Notes: a model not told the origin generated them from the sequence alone. Shown: positions 53,303-61,846, counted from the first letter of the stretch. The stretch: 64,000 nucleotides of DNA from JBFMFR01 sp040752025 (GCA_040752025.1 JBFMFR010000004.1:62001-126000); one strand, 5' to 3'. Program-made: numbers and translations.

Positions 53303-53682
53303 AACGCTGACTGCCGGATGATCTCTAGAATTTCCTCGGCGCTTACGGGATTGTGTGGCGCTACGTTGTTCTCTCGCCCTTCGTGGACGTGATGGGGTTG
53401 TGTAACGATTTCGGGATGGTGCCTGGCATTGTCCCACCGTTTTCGCAGGCTTCCGTTTGCATCTTGCCAGTGAAAGCTGTATTTTGTTACAATCAAATTC
53501 TCATTTTCAATCTGGAAGCGCTCGAACATTTCGAGCATCCCGCCATCGGCCAATGTGAGTTGATATCGGAACAGGCCAATGTCTCCCTGCGCCTCTTCAC
53601 GCACTACCTTCCAATGCACGATATAGGGTGCAGCGATAACCAGCGCTTTGACGTGCGCCAGGTATTCAGAAGCATCTTTCAA
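53281..53682 (-). CDS. TumE-like (DUF6516) toxin of a toxin-antitoxin pair
   Basis: 133 residues with a TTG start at 53682 that overlaps the stop of the partner gene (TTGA), a typical coupling; an ATG at 53748 would overlap the partner by 70 bp. Family motifs: DGGMLEMFERFQIEN, VTKYSFHWQDANGSLRKRWDNARHHPE and QPHHVHEGRENNV. TumE proteins are small RNase-like toxins paired with small helical antitoxins. The last residues (FSENLPE) come from a hairpin repeat, so the C-terminus may not be native. Confidence 0.75.
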   Translation of the reverse strand: MKDASEYLAHVKALVIAAPYIVHWKVVREEAQGDIGLFRYQLTLADGGMLEMFERFQIENENLIVTKYSFHWQDANGSLRKRWDNARHHPEIVTQPHHVHEGRENNVAPHNPVSAEEILEIIRQSAFSENLPE

Positions 53683-53978
53683 AGCGCTAATTCCAGGCGG
53701 TTGATTTTTTTCAAGAGGTCCTGATAAAGCTCGAGCAGGCCGGCCCATTCGAACAGGTTCATATCGTCGCCCAATTCGCCAGCTTCGAATTTCTGATAGA
53801 AGGCTTGCGAGTCCATTCCGAAACGCTTTTCGAACTCGCGCAGATCACGCTCATACCGTTTCAGGCGCAGGCGCTGCTGCCCTAAGGCGATGTCCAGCAG
53901 TTTTGCAAGCACCTGGCTGAGCTCAGGGTCATCCGAATAGGCTTCTTTTAGAAGTTCGAATTGGTAGGCAGTATCCAT
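53679..53978 (-). CDS. Small helical antitoxin-like partner of the TumE-like protein
   Basis: 99 residues, charged and almost entirely alpha-helical: LLKEAYSDDPELSQVLAKLLDIALGQQRLRLKRYERDLREFEKRFG. FEWAGLLELYQDLLKKINRLEL is the family C-terminal helix. No DNA-binding motif is evident. Its stop overlaps the toxin start. This protein type is often found directly before DUF6516 genes; the antitoxin role is inferred from that. Confidence 0.68.
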   Translation of the reverse strand: MDTAYQFELLKEAYSDDPELSQVLAKLLDIALGQQRLRLKRYERDLREFEKRFGMDSQAFYQKFEAGELGDDMNLFEWAGLLELYQDLLKKINRLELAL

Positions 53979-54035
53979 GTTTCACATCCTTTGTGGAAAG
54001 GATTATACCGCGCCAGGGACGATGGAAGAAATCTT

Positions 54036-54213
54036 AGCCACGAATTATCCGAATTGAACGAATTTTTTTGGAGTCTTTCGTGTAAATTCGAGAAATTCGC
54101 GGCTGTATTTGCTTATGCTACGGGCGATGAAGTTCAAAACCTTTTACCGCGAATTAGACGAATTGAACGAATTTTTCAGAACTATTTTGTGTTAATTTGT
54201 GGGATTCGCGGCT
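54036..54213. repeat. Two family B hairpin repeats upstream-adjacent to the GxxExxY gene 3' end
   Basis: Copies at 54036-54104 and about 54146-54213 start (A)GCCACGAATT or ACCGCGAATT, continue GACGAATTGAACGAATT-like and end AAATTCG(C/T)GGCT, an inverted pair. The second ends 8 bp from the GxxExxY stop. Confidence 0.85.
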
Positions 54214-54220
54214 GGTTTTC

Positions 54221-54613
54221 CTAAGCCGTTGAGATCGTTTTGCGCACGATGCGTTTCTGCTGGAGGGAGGCTGCGCCGAAGTTGAGCAGGATGGCAAGTT
54301 CCAGACCGGTTGCCGCCAGATAATGGTGTGCCTGGGCTTCGTGAACTTTATCCAGGGCGGAGATGGCCTTGATTTCCACAATAACCTGATCGCCGACCAG
54401 GAAATCGGCGATGTACTCGCCAATCGAGATGTCTTTATATTGCACGGGTAGTTTCTTCTGCGCCTCGAAGGGAATGCTGCGCAGGCTGAACTCGTGCTCC
54501 AGGGCTTTCTGATAGACAGCCTCAAGGAAGCCCCTTCCAAGAACGCGGTGCACTTCCAAAGCCGCGCCGACAATGGCGTAAGACAAATCCTTATGAATGA
54601 TTTCAGTGGTCAA
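54221..54613 (-). CDS. GxxExxY family protein
   Basis: 130 residues. LSYAIVGAALEVHRVLGRGFLEAVYQKAL contains the signature GFLEAVY; KKLPVQYKDISIGEYIADFLVGDQVIVEIKAI matches the PDDEXK-like beta core (D-x-n-ExK), and LLNFGAASLQQKRIV ends the fold. The family is widespread and of unproved function; nuclease-like. Here it lies exactly between hairpin repeats on both sides: 8 bp on one side and 14 bp on the other. That suggests that gene and repeats form one element. Confidence 0.88.
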   Translation of the reverse strand: MTTEIIHKDLSYAIVGAALEVHRVLGRGFLEAVYQKALEHEFSLRSIPFEAQKKLPVQYKDISIGEYIADFLVGDQVIVEIKAISALDKVHEAQAHHYLAATGLELAILLNFGAASLQQKRIVRKTISTA

Positions 54614-54627
54614 GTTTTTTGGAAGAT

Positions 54628-55038
54628 AGCCACGAATTAGTCGAATTGAACGAATTATTCAAGAATTTTTCGAGTAAATTTGTGAAATTCGTGGCTGTTT
54701 TTTACTCAAGCCAGGAGAGTGGGCGGAGATTCTAGCCACGAATTAGTCGAATTGAACGAATTATTCAAGAATTTTTCGAGTAAATTTGTGAAATTCGTGG
54801 CTGTTTTTTACTCAAGCCAGGAGAGGGGGCGGAGATTCTAGCTACGAATTAGTCGAATTGAACGAATTATTCAAGAATTTTTCGAGTAAATTTGTGAAAT
54901 TCGTGGCGGTTCTTTTCTCATGCCAGGAGAGGGGGCGGAGATTCTAGCCACGAATTAGTCGAATTGAACGAATTATTCAAGAATTTTTCGAGTAAATTTG
55001 TGAAATTCGTGGCTGTTTTTACTCAAGCCAGGAGAGTG
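54628..55038. repeat. Four tandem copies of a 106-bp unit carrying the family B hairpin
   Basis: Units start at 54628, 54734, 54840 and 54946, exactly 106 bp apart. Each contains a 68-69-bp hairpin from AGCCACGAATT to AATTCGTGGC(T/G) and a 37-bp spacer with CTCAAGCCAGGAGAG. They differ at only a few positions, mainly in the third copy. No gene in this stretch. Confidence 0.92.
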
Positions 55039-55039
55039 A

Positions 55040-55236
55040 GAACCAGGCGCGCTCCGCCCTTCCGACATTGCGTTTCGGTGACGACAGCCGGGCGAGCGGC
55101 TGTAGGGCGTGCGTATGGACAGCGTACAACTCCCGTTGGCGCGGCCTGGTTCATCGTGTTCCGGGCCAGAGGCTGATTCTTTCGTGGGGATAAGCCAAAC
55201 CGGCCGCTAAGGTCGGTGTTCGTTGACCCCTACGAA
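55040..55236 (+). ncRNA. Candidate structured RNA region, family unknown
   Basis: GAACCAGGC (55040-55048) pairs with GCCTGGTTC (55144-55152) and closes a domain in which CGCCCT/AGGGCG (55055-55060 with 55104-55109) encloses two hairpins (55062-55078; 55084-55103 with a perfect 7-bp stem). A second hairpin domain spans 55181-55236 (TTCGTGGGG with CCCC-T-ACGAA, inner ACCGGCC/GGTCGGT). No protein pattern and no match to a riboswitch, 6S, SRP, tmRNA or RNase P that I recognise. It lies upstream of the exporter genes and next to the repeat array. Strand is uncertain. Confidence 0.35.
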
Positions 55237-55338
55237 ATTCGAAACGGCCAACCGGGAGCGTCCTGTAATGGGTTAATCAAAAACCAAGTTTACCATAACA
55301 CAAGCCCATCCGCTGCTTAATTTTACCCCCTTTTCGAT

Positions 55339-55370
55339 TAGAATCATTGAACTTTCACCCGGGTGAAAGT
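55339..55370 (+). promoter_or_regulatory. Putative promoter and operator: -10 box and 20-bp perfect palindrome
   Basis: TAGAAT (55339-55344) is a plausible -10. The perfect palindrome ACTTTCACCCGGGTGAAAGT occupies 55351-55370, where transcription would begin, and 12 bp lie between it and the exporter ATG. It may be a repressor operator. Confidence 0.55.
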
Positions 55371-55382
55371 GTATACCTGCGT

Positions 55383-57128
55383 ATGAACATGCCTTTGCGA
55401 CAGTACTGGGACCTGCTATCCCGCCACATCCAGCCGCAGCGCGGGCGATTTTCCCTGCTGGTGGTCTTGATGTTCGCCAGCATCGGCCTGCAGGTGATCA
55501 ACCCGCAGATCATGCGCGCCTTCATCGACGAGGCCCTGGCCGGGGAAGCCACGCGCCGGCTGATGGCGGCGGCGCTGGCCTTCATCAGCATTGCTATCTT
55601 GCAGCAGGTCGTCTCGGTGGCGGTCACCTACCTGGGCGAGAGCGTGGCCTGGACGGCGACCAACGCCCTGCGCGCCGAGCTGGCCCGTCACTGCCTGCAA
55701 TTGGACATGGATTTCCATAACAAACACACGCCTGGGGAGCTGATCGAGCGCATCGACGGGGACGTGGCCGAGATGGCCAACTTCTTCTCGCAGTTCGTGG
55801 TGGTCCTGCTTGGCAACCTGCTCCTGCTGGTGGGCGTGCTGGCGGCCCTGTTCATCGAGGACTGGCGCGTGGGCCTGGCGTTTTCGTTGTTTGCGCTGCT
55901 GGCTTTGCTGGCGCTCAACCGCGTGCGCGATCTCGCCGTCCCGCACCAAAAGGCGCGCCGCCAGGCGGAGGCCGATCTGTTCGGCTTTGTGGAGGAGCAG
56001 CTCACCGGCACGGAGGACATCCGCTCCAGCGGGGCGGTGGGCTTCAGCCTGCGCGAGCTGTTCCGCCTGCAAGCCAATATCCTGCGCCACAACCGCAAGG
56101 CCGAGTTCAAGCGCTGGATCCTGGGGATCGTGATGGGCGGGCTGCTCACCCTGGGCAGCATCCTGGCGGTGGGCAGCGGCTATTTCCTGTTCACCGGCGG
56201 GGCGATCACCATCGGCACGGTGTATCTGCTGGTGCACTACGCTAACCTGCTGGAGACGCCGATCTGGACGTTGACCCACGAGGTGCAAAGCTTCCAGACG
56301 ATCGGGGCGTGCGTCGAGCGCCTGGCGGAGCTGCGCAAGGTGCAGCGCAAGGTGCTGGACGGCAGCGGGGACGGGCTGCCCGATGGCCCGCTGCCGCTGG
56401 CCTTCGATGAAGTCACTTTTGCCTACGATGCCGACGAGCCGGTGCTGCACGAGCTGTCGTTCCAACTGGCGCCGGGCAAGGTGCTCGGGCTGCTGGGGCG
56501 CACCGGCAGCGGCAAGACTACCCTGGCGCGCCTGGTCTTCCGCCTTTACGACCCGCTGGCGGGTACGGTCCTGTTGAACGGCGCCGACGTGCGCACGCCG
56601 CGCTTGCAGGCGCTGCGCCAGCGCGTGGCGATGGTCACGCAGGATGTGCAGTTGTTCCAGGCCAGCGTGCGCGACAACCTGACTTTCTTCGACCACAGCG
56701 TCTCGGACGAGCGCATCTGGCAGGTGGTGCACGAGTTGGAGCTGGAGGATTGGGTGCAGGCGCTGCCCAATGGGCTGGATACGCATCTGGAGTCGGGCGG
56801 GCGCAGCCTGTCGGCCGGCGAGGCCCAGTTGCTGGCTTTCATGCGCGTCTTCCTGCGCGATCCCGGGCTGGTGATCCTGGATGAAGCCTCCTCGCGCCTG
56901 GACCCATCTACGGAGCAGCGCATCGAGCGCGCCATGGAGAAGCTGCTGCACAACCGCACGGCCATCATCATCGCCCACCGCCTGGGCACGGTGCAGCGCG
57001 CCGACCAGGTGATGATCCTGGAGCAAGGGCGGGTGAGCGAGTTCGGCGACCGCCGGCAACTCTCCAGCGACCCGGGCTCGCGCTTCTACAGCCTCTTGCA
57101 GACCGGCCTGGAGGAGGTGCTGGTATGA
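55383..57128 (+). CDS. ABC exporter half-transporter, first subunit
   Basis: 581 residues from ATG 55383; an in-frame TTG at 55347 would read through the palindrome and is disfavoured. Six-TM type I exporter domain (about 20-300, with VINPQIMRAFIDEALAGEATRRLMAAALAF) and a nucleotide-binding domain: GRTGSGKTTLARLVFRLYDPL, degenerate signature LSAGEAQLLAF, VILDEASSRLDPSTEQR with the catalytic Glu, and IAHRLGTV. The altered signature and the next gene's altered Walker B point to a heterodimer with one competent ATP site. The cargo is unknown. Confidence 0.9.
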   Translation: MNMPLRQYWDLLSRHIQPQRGRFSLLVVLMFASIGLQVINPQIMRAFIDEALAGEATRRLMAAALAFISIAILQQVVSVAVTYLGESVAWTATNALRAELARHCLQLDMDFHNKHTPGELIERIDGDVAEMANFFSQFVVVLLGNLLLLVGVLAALFIEDWRVGLAFSLFALLALLALNRVRDLAVPHQKARRQAEADLFGFVEEQLTGTEDIRSSGAVGFSLRELFRLQANILRHNRKAEFKRWILGIVMGGLLTLGSILAVGSGYFLFTGGAITIGTVYLLVHYANLLETPIWTLTHEVQSFQTIGACVERLAELRKVQRKVLDGSGDGLPDGPLPLAFDEVTFAYDADEPVLHELSFQLAPGKVLGLLGRTGSGKTTLARLVFRLYDPLAGTVLLNGADVRTPRLQALRQRVAMVTQDVQLFQASVRDNLTFFDHSVSDERIWQVVHELELEDWVQALPNGLDTHLESGGRSLSAGEAQLLAFMRVFLRDPGLVILDEASSRLDPSTEQRIERAMEKLLHNRTAIIIAHRLGTVQRADQVMILEQGRVSEFGDRRQLSSDPGSRFYSLLQTGLEEVLV

Positions 57129-58963
57129 GCGCCCCCAACGGTGAGAACGGCGTGGGGGGCGAAGCGCCCGGCAAAGTGCCCGCCCTGCCCGCCTGGAAGG
57201 TGATCCTGCGCATGCTGCGCTTCCGCACCTGGTACTGGGTGGTCGACCTGGTTTCGGTCTTCCTGTTCCGCATGACCTGGCAGTTCCTGCCGGGCTTTGT
57301 GCTGCGCACTTTTTTCAACCTGCTGACGGGTGATGCGCAGGTCAGCCTGGGCATCTGGGGGGTGGTGGCGCTGTTCGTGGCCATGCTGCTGGCGCGTGAA
57401 GTGGGCGCTTACGGTTTTTATTACGCCGACGTGCCCCTGTTCGCCGATATCAACACGCTGCTGCGCAAGAACCTGCTGCGGCACATCCTGCGCCGCCCGG
57501 GGGCCGCCCCATTGCCCGATTCGCCCGGCGAGGCCGTCAGCCGCTTCCGCGGGGACGTCACCGAGATCCCGCTGTTCGTCATCTGGATCAACGATATCCT
57601 GGTCGGCCTGCTGATCATCCTGGTCTCGATTGGCATCCTGGTGAGCATGGATGTGCGCATCACGCTGCTGGCCCTGCTTCCACTGGTCATCGTGGCCCTG
57701 GTTGCCAACGCCGCCGCCAGCCGCATCTTGCGCTTCCGCCGCGCCAGCCGCCAGGCAGCCGGCAAGGTGACCGGTTTCATCGGCGAAGTTTTCGGTGCGG
57801 TGCAGGCGGTCAAGGTGGCGGCTGCCGAGCACAGCGTGATCGCCCATTTCGATGAACTCAACGCTGAACGCCGCAGGGTCACCCTGCGCGAGCGCCTGTT
57901 CGACAGTGTATTGGAATCGATCTGGCGCAACACCGGCGGGTTGGGCACCGGCTTCGTGCTGATCCTGGCCGGGCAGGGCATGCGCGCCGGCACTTTCACG
58001 CTGGGCGATTTTTCGCTGTTCGTTTACCTTTTGCAGAGTATGAGCGACCTGACCACTTTCGGCGGCATGCTGGTGGCGCGTTACAAGCAGTTGAGCGTCT
58101 CGGTCGAGCGCATGTACCGCCTGATGGAAGGCGCGCCTTTGGAAGCGTTGGTCGAGATCAGCCCGGTGAACCTGGAGGGCCCGCTGCCCGAAATCGTTTA
58201 TCCGGAACGCACCCCCGCCGACCGGCTGTCCGATTTGCAGGTGCGCGGCTTGAGCTTCACCTATCCGGGCACGCAGCACGGCGTCCAGGATGTGAACCTG
58301 CGCCTGGCGCGCGGCTCGCTGACAGTGGTCACCGGGCGCATTGGTTCGGGCAAGACCACCCTGCTGCGGGTTCTGCTGGGCCTGCTGCCTAAAGATGATG
58401 GAGAAATCCTTTGGAACGGGAAGCTGGTCGAGGATGCGGGTGCGTTCTTCGCGCCGCCGCGCAGCGCCTATACCGCCCAGGTGCCGCGCCTGTTCAGCAA
58501 TACGCTGAAGGAAAATATCCTGCTGGGCCTGCCGGAAGATGCACAGGCTTTGCAGCGCGCCCTGCACCTGGCTGTCATGGAGCAGGACCTGGCGGAGTTC
58601 GAGAAAGGCCTGGATACGCTGGTGGGGCCGCGCGGTGTGCGCCTCTCCGGTGGGCAGGCCCAGCGCAGCGCCGCGGCGCGCATGCTGGTGCGGCAGCCCG
58701 AGCTGCTGGTCTTCGATGACCTCTCCAGCGCCCTGGACGTGGAGACCGAGCGCCTGATGTGGGAGCGGCTCTTCGATGAAAATGGGGATGGCTCGAGAGC
58801 GACCTGCCTGGTGGTGACGCACCGCCGCCCGGTGCTGCGCCGCGCCGATAACATCATCGTGCTCAAAGACGGCCGGGTCGAGGCGCAGGGCACGCTGGAC
58901 GAGCTTTTAGAGACCTGCGAAGAGATGCGCCAGCTCTGGCGAGGCGAACTGGCTCCGGCGTGA
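57125..58963 (+). CDS. ABC exporter half-transporter, second subunit
   Basis: 612 residues, ATGA overlap with the first subunit. TM domain (about 25-340) and NBD: GRIGSGKTTLLRVLLGLLP, normal signature LSGGQAQRSAAARML, but Walker B reads LLVFDDLSSALD, with Asp in place of the catalytic Glu; switch His in VVTHRRPVL. So the canonical signature is here while the catalytic Glu is in the first subunit, the expected pattern of a heterodimer in which one site hydrolyses ATP. Confidence 0.9.
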   Translation: MSAPNGENGVGGEAPGKVPALPAWKVILRMLRFRTWYWVVDLVSVFLFRMTWQFLPGFVLRTFFNLLTGDAQVSLGIWGVVALFVAMLLAREVGAYGFYYADVPLFADINTLLRKNLLRHILRRPGAAPLPDSPGEAVSRFRGDVTEIPLFVIWINDILVGLLIILVSIGILVSMDVRITLLALLPLVIVALVANAAASRILRFRRASRQAAGKVTGFIGEVFGAVQAVKVAAAEHSVIAHFDELNAERRRVTLRERLFDSVLESIWRNTGGLGTGFVLILAGQGMRAGTFTLGDFSLFVYLLQSMSDLTTFGGMLVARYKQLSVSVERMYRLMEGAPLEALVEISPVNLEGPLPEIVYPERTPADRLSDLQVRGLSFTYPGTQHGVQDVNLRLARGSLTVVTGRIGSGKTTLLRVLLGLLPKDDGEILWNGKLVEDAGAFFAPPRSAYTAQVPRLFSNTLKENILLGLPEDAQALQRALHLAVMEQDLAEFEKGLDTLVGPRGVRLSGGQAQRSAAARMLVRQPELLVFDDLSSALDVETERLMWERLFDENGDGSRATCLVVTHRRPVLRRADNIIVLKDGRVEAQGTLDELLETCEEMRQLWRGELAPA

Positions 58964-59009
58964 GAGCCATCTGGCGCGCAATTGGTGCTGAATTGGGGGC
59001 CGGATTCGG

Positions 59010-59015
59010 TATAAT
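59010..59015 (+). promoter_or_regulatory. -10 element before the DUF5678-like/retropepsin pair
   Basis: Perfect TATAAT, 50 bp before the ATG at 59066; no convincing -35. The ribosome site GAGAGGAAC lies just before the start. Confidence 0.45.
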
Positions 59016-59065
59016 ACAAGTACGTGAAGGTATTCTGGTGAGAGCCGACCAGCAAGAGAGGAACA

Positions 59066-59419
59066 ATGCCAACTGTATCGATTGACCCAGAACTATACCA
59101 GCGAATGCAATCTGTCAGGCGCAATATGCTACCTGACGCCTTGGTTAATGAAGCTGTACGCCGCTACCTGTGGGATCTGGATCGTGAGAAGATTTCGCAG
59201 GAGACTGGCGAATACCGCCGCCAGCATGCCCAGATCAAGGCTGCTTATCTGGGGCAATATATTGCTATGCGGGATGCCAAGGTAGTGGACCACGATGCTG
59301 ATTTTGCGGTTTTACGCCAGCGCGTGCGTCAGCGTTTTGGGCGGGTCCCTGTGATGATGATCTTGGTCGAAGAACAGCCAGCGACTGAATTGTTTCGGCA
59401 TGGTTTCCGCGAAGAGTAG
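59066..59419 (+). CDS. DUF5678-like small protein with ribbon-helix-helix-type N-terminus
   Basis: 117 residues. The first 50 residues (VSIDPELYQRMQSVR, MLPDALVNEAVRRYLWDLDREKI) resemble an RHH/antitoxin-type DNA-binding segment. The rest (EYRRQHAQIKAAYLGQYIAMRDAKVVDHDADFAVLRQRVRQRFGRVPVMM) has the DUF5678 pattern, with YLGQYIA and VVDHD. It precedes the retropepsin-like gene by 5 bp. Possibly a regulator and partner of that protein (inference). Confidence 0.65.
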   Translation: MPTVSIDPELYQRMQSVRRNMLPDALVNEAVRRYLWDLDREKISQETGEYRRQHAQIKAAYLGQYIAMRDAKVVDHDADFAVLRQRVRQRFGRVPVMMILVEEQPATELFRHGFREE

Positions 59420-59424
59420 CATTC

Positions 59425-59802
59425 ATGAAATCAGCCTATCGCCAGGATTACCAACCGGCCTTTTCTGCTGTTGAAATTATATTGGCTAATCGAGAAGAGG
59501 GTTTACGCTCCGATTTGCTATCTGCATTGCTGGATAGTGGGTCAGACGGAACCCTTGTCCCGATTGCTTATCTGAAAGATTTGCTTGTTGCCCCACTTCA
59601 CGATGCATTCATCCGCAGTCATTGGGGCGAGCGGCGGAGTGTGCAGTTGTTCCTGGTAGATTTAGAGATCGGAGAGACCCGGCTTCCAGGGGTTTTTGTG
59701 ATCGGTGATGATCAAGGGGGAGAAATCGTCCTTGGACGTAACGTGCTCAATAAATTGGTAGTCCTGATGGATGGGCTGGCCGAACAGGTGTCTTTGCAAT
59801 AG
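59425..59802 (+). CDS. Retropepsin-like aspartic protease
   Basis: 125 residues. ALLDSGSDGTLVP holds the catalytic D-S-G triad in the retropepsin form, and the C-terminal GGEIVLGRNVLNKLVVLMDG is the family ILGRN-type motif. Single-lobe size implies a homodimer. It has no signal peptide or TM. Paired with a DUF5678-like gene; the target is unknown. It converges with the beta-helix gene, 34 bp apart. Confidence 0.78.
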   Translation: MKSAYRQDYQPAFSAVEIILANREEGLRSDLLSALLDSGSDGTLVPIAYLKDLLVAPLHDAFIRSHWGERRSVQLFLVDLEIGETRLPGVFVIGDDQGGEIVLGRNVLNKLVVLMDGLAEQVSLQ

Positions 59803-59836
59803 GATTGCAAACCTCTGCATAGATGACCTGCTACAT

Positions 59837-61846
59837 CTAATTCTCCATGATGTAGCCAGAAGCCTCCTGGGGAAAGTTGCACAATAGAGGCAAAAATAAT
59901 ATTACCGGCGGGCCGGTATATTCGAACGCGCCCAGGTCCGGGGCGCTGCCCGCGTAGCTGTCGTTGATGCCAGGGATGAGCAGCCCGCCGTCGATCAGGT
60001 CGCTGCTGGCGCCCAGGGTGTAATCGCTGCTGGGCGCGTCGCTGAAGCCGGGTGGCAGGTTGTAGCCGTGCATTTCCTGCCCGGTGGCGCTGCGCAGCTC
60101 GGCCAGGGTGTTCAGATGCCGGTCGGGGAGCCCATCCCACCAGGCCAGTTCGCCGGGCAGCGTGGTGTACAGATCGTTGTAATCCAGGTCGAGCGGCTGG
60201 CTGGGGTTGGCGTTGCTCAGGGCGTATTCCGTGCCCGACCAGATGTTGTTGCGGGCGTAGATGCCAGCCCATGACCCCGGCGATTTGACTTCGAAGCCGT
60301 TATTCCCAGCGTAGAAGGCGTCGCTGGTGTTGTGGAACAGGTAGATCATCCCTGAGGCGGCATAGCCGCTGTTGAATTTGAACGGCGCGCCGCTGTAGGA
60401 ATGGTTCCCTGCCCCCGTGCGGTAGATCAGGTTGCGCAGGGCGTAGACCGGCCCAGTGTAGACCGGCGCCAGCGAGATGCCCATCAGTACATCGTGGAAG
60501 GTGTTGCTCCAGATGCGCACGTTGCTGCACTGCCCGTCGGTTTCCAAGCCGTCGTCGCCGGCGTTGTAAACCAGGTTCTCGTACACGTCAGTCTCGTTGG
60601 TGGTCGCGGCCGTGCTCTCTGGGCAAACGCCGAAGCCATCGAAGTAATCGTGGAACACGTTGCGCCGGATGACGTTGCCGCGCCCGGTCGCCGGGTCGTA
60701 GAAGCGCACTCCTCCCGTCTCCAGGGCGCTGCCGCTCTTGACGGCATCCCAGGGCCAGTTGAAGTCCGTATCGTAGAAGGTGTTGTCCTGGATCAGGTTG
60801 CGTTCTGACTGGCGTTTGATGCCGATGCCCAGGTCATTGATGGCAAAGGTGCAGCCCTGCACCAGGTTGTCGCTGGCGTCGTTCAGGTAGAGGGCCTTGG
60901 CGTAGCTGCCCTGGCCGTAATGCCGGAAAGTCAGGTCGATGAAGTAGCGGTAGTTGGCGCCCACGCTGAAGGCGTAGTTGTAGCGCGAGATCACCATCGT
61001 GGCTGTGCTGGGGTTAGCGTCCCCCGCCAGGCGCACGTAGAGGCTTGTACCGCTGGCGTAGAAGCCTGGGATACCCCAGGCCAGGCTCTGCAAGTCGGCC
61101 AGGCTCTGGTAAGGGTACAGGCGCTCCCCGTTGGCTGTCACCAGGTGCGGGCTGGCGCTGTTGACCGTGGCCCGGTAGACGCCCCCGCCCTGGGCTGTCC
61201 AGGTGAAGGTCGCCGGGTCGCCGCCGTCCAGGATGGCGCTCTCGCCGGGATAGCTGCGCAGGATGATTGGCGCACCGGCTGCGCCGGAGGTGGACAGATC
61301 GAAGCCGCCCTGGAAATACACGCCGCCCCGCAAGACAACCGCCTGGCCCGGGCCGGCCTGGTTCAGCCCCTCTTGCAAGCTGCACGGCTGCGCCAGGCTG
61401 CACGCGCTGCCGCTGCCGCTGGGGCTGGCGTAGTAACTGTGCGTTGGCGTGAGGACGCTCACTTCAGCGCGCGTGGAGGCCGTGGCCTGCACGCTGACGC
61501 CATGCAGGGCGCCATCGGGGTCGGAGAAGGTCACGCGCACGTCATAATTGGCGCCGGCTTGCAGCCAAAACAGGCTGCCCACGAAGCGCGTCAGGCTGGT
61601 GCGCGCCAGCGGGAAGCCAGGCTGGAAGCTGCCCGAGCCGCTGGGGCGGTATTCCAGGCTGGCGACCGCGTCCAGGTCCGGGTCGTCGCCGCTGTTGAGT
61701 TCCACGATCACGCCCAGGGCGTGGAAGGTGCCGTACAAATCCAGCGCGGCGCTGGGCGTGGTTTTCAGAACCGGGGCGCCAACCAATGGCCCGTTCAGCG
61801 CCAGGCACAGGGTGAGTAGAGCTAACCAGGCTGGTCGGGTATTCAT
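59837..61846 (-). CDS. Secreted right-handed parallel beta-helix protein
   Basis: 669 residues. Signal peptide (PAWLALLTLCLALNGPLVG), a beta-sandwich/Fn3-like part (about 30-130), and a beta-helix (about 140-640) introduced by YYASPSGSGSACSLAQPCSLQEGL and LRGGVYFQGGFDLSTSG, with turns LYLNDASDNLVQGCTFAINDL and YENLVYNAGDDGLETDG. This is the pectate-lyase-like fold. No sure catalytic set. The tail has VILFLPLLCNF, similar to the LPLV tail of the 19654 gene. Likely an extracellular polysaccharide-active or surface protein. A Thr-rich linker like that of the protein at 26813 is absent. Confidence 0.78.
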   Translation of the reverse strand: MNTRPAWLALLTLCLALNGPLVGAPVLKTTPSAALDLYGTFHALGVIVELNSGDDPDLDAVASLEYRPSGSGSFQPGFPLARTSLTRFVGSLFWLQAGANYDVRVTFSDPDGALHGVSVQATASTRAEVSVLTPTHSYYASPSGSGSACSLAQPCSLQEGLNQAGPGQAVVLRGGVYFQGGFDLSTSGAAGAPIILRSYPGESAILDGGDPATFTWTAQGGGVYRATVNSASPHLVTANGERLYPYQSLADLQSLAWGIPGFYASGTSLYVRLAGDANPSTATMVISRYNYAFSVGANYRYFIDLTFRHYGQGSYAKALYLNDASDNLVQGCTFAINDLGIGIKRQSERNLIQDNTFYDTDFNWPWDAVKSGSALETGGVRFYDPATGRGNVIRRNVFHDYFDGFGVCPESTAATTNETDVYENLVYNAGDDGLETDGQCSNVRIWSNTFHDVLMGISLAPVYTGPVYALRNLIYRTGAGNHSYSGAPFKFNSGYAASGMIYLFHNTSDAFYAGNNGFEVKSPGSWAGIYARNNIWSGTEYALSNANPSQPLDLDYNDLYTTLPGELAWWDGLPDRHLNTLAELRSATGQEMHGYNLPPGFSDAPSSDYTLGASSDLIDGGLLIPGINDSYAGSAPDLGAFEYTGPPVILFLPLLCNFPQEASGYIMEN

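Noticed and set aside
54628..55038. Tandem array as a CRISPR array
   Set aside because: Spacers are near identical between units and repeats are hairpins of 68-69 bp; no cas genes.
55351..55370. Palindrome as a parS site for the nearby ParB
   Set aside because: parS is a 16-bp TGTTTCACGTGAAACA-type site; this palindrome has four additional central bases and lies far from parAB. Kept as a general operator candidate.
55416..58822. Long minus-strand frames opposite the ABC exporters
   Set aside because: Gln/His/Arg/Ala-rich shadows of the two exporter genes without family motifs.
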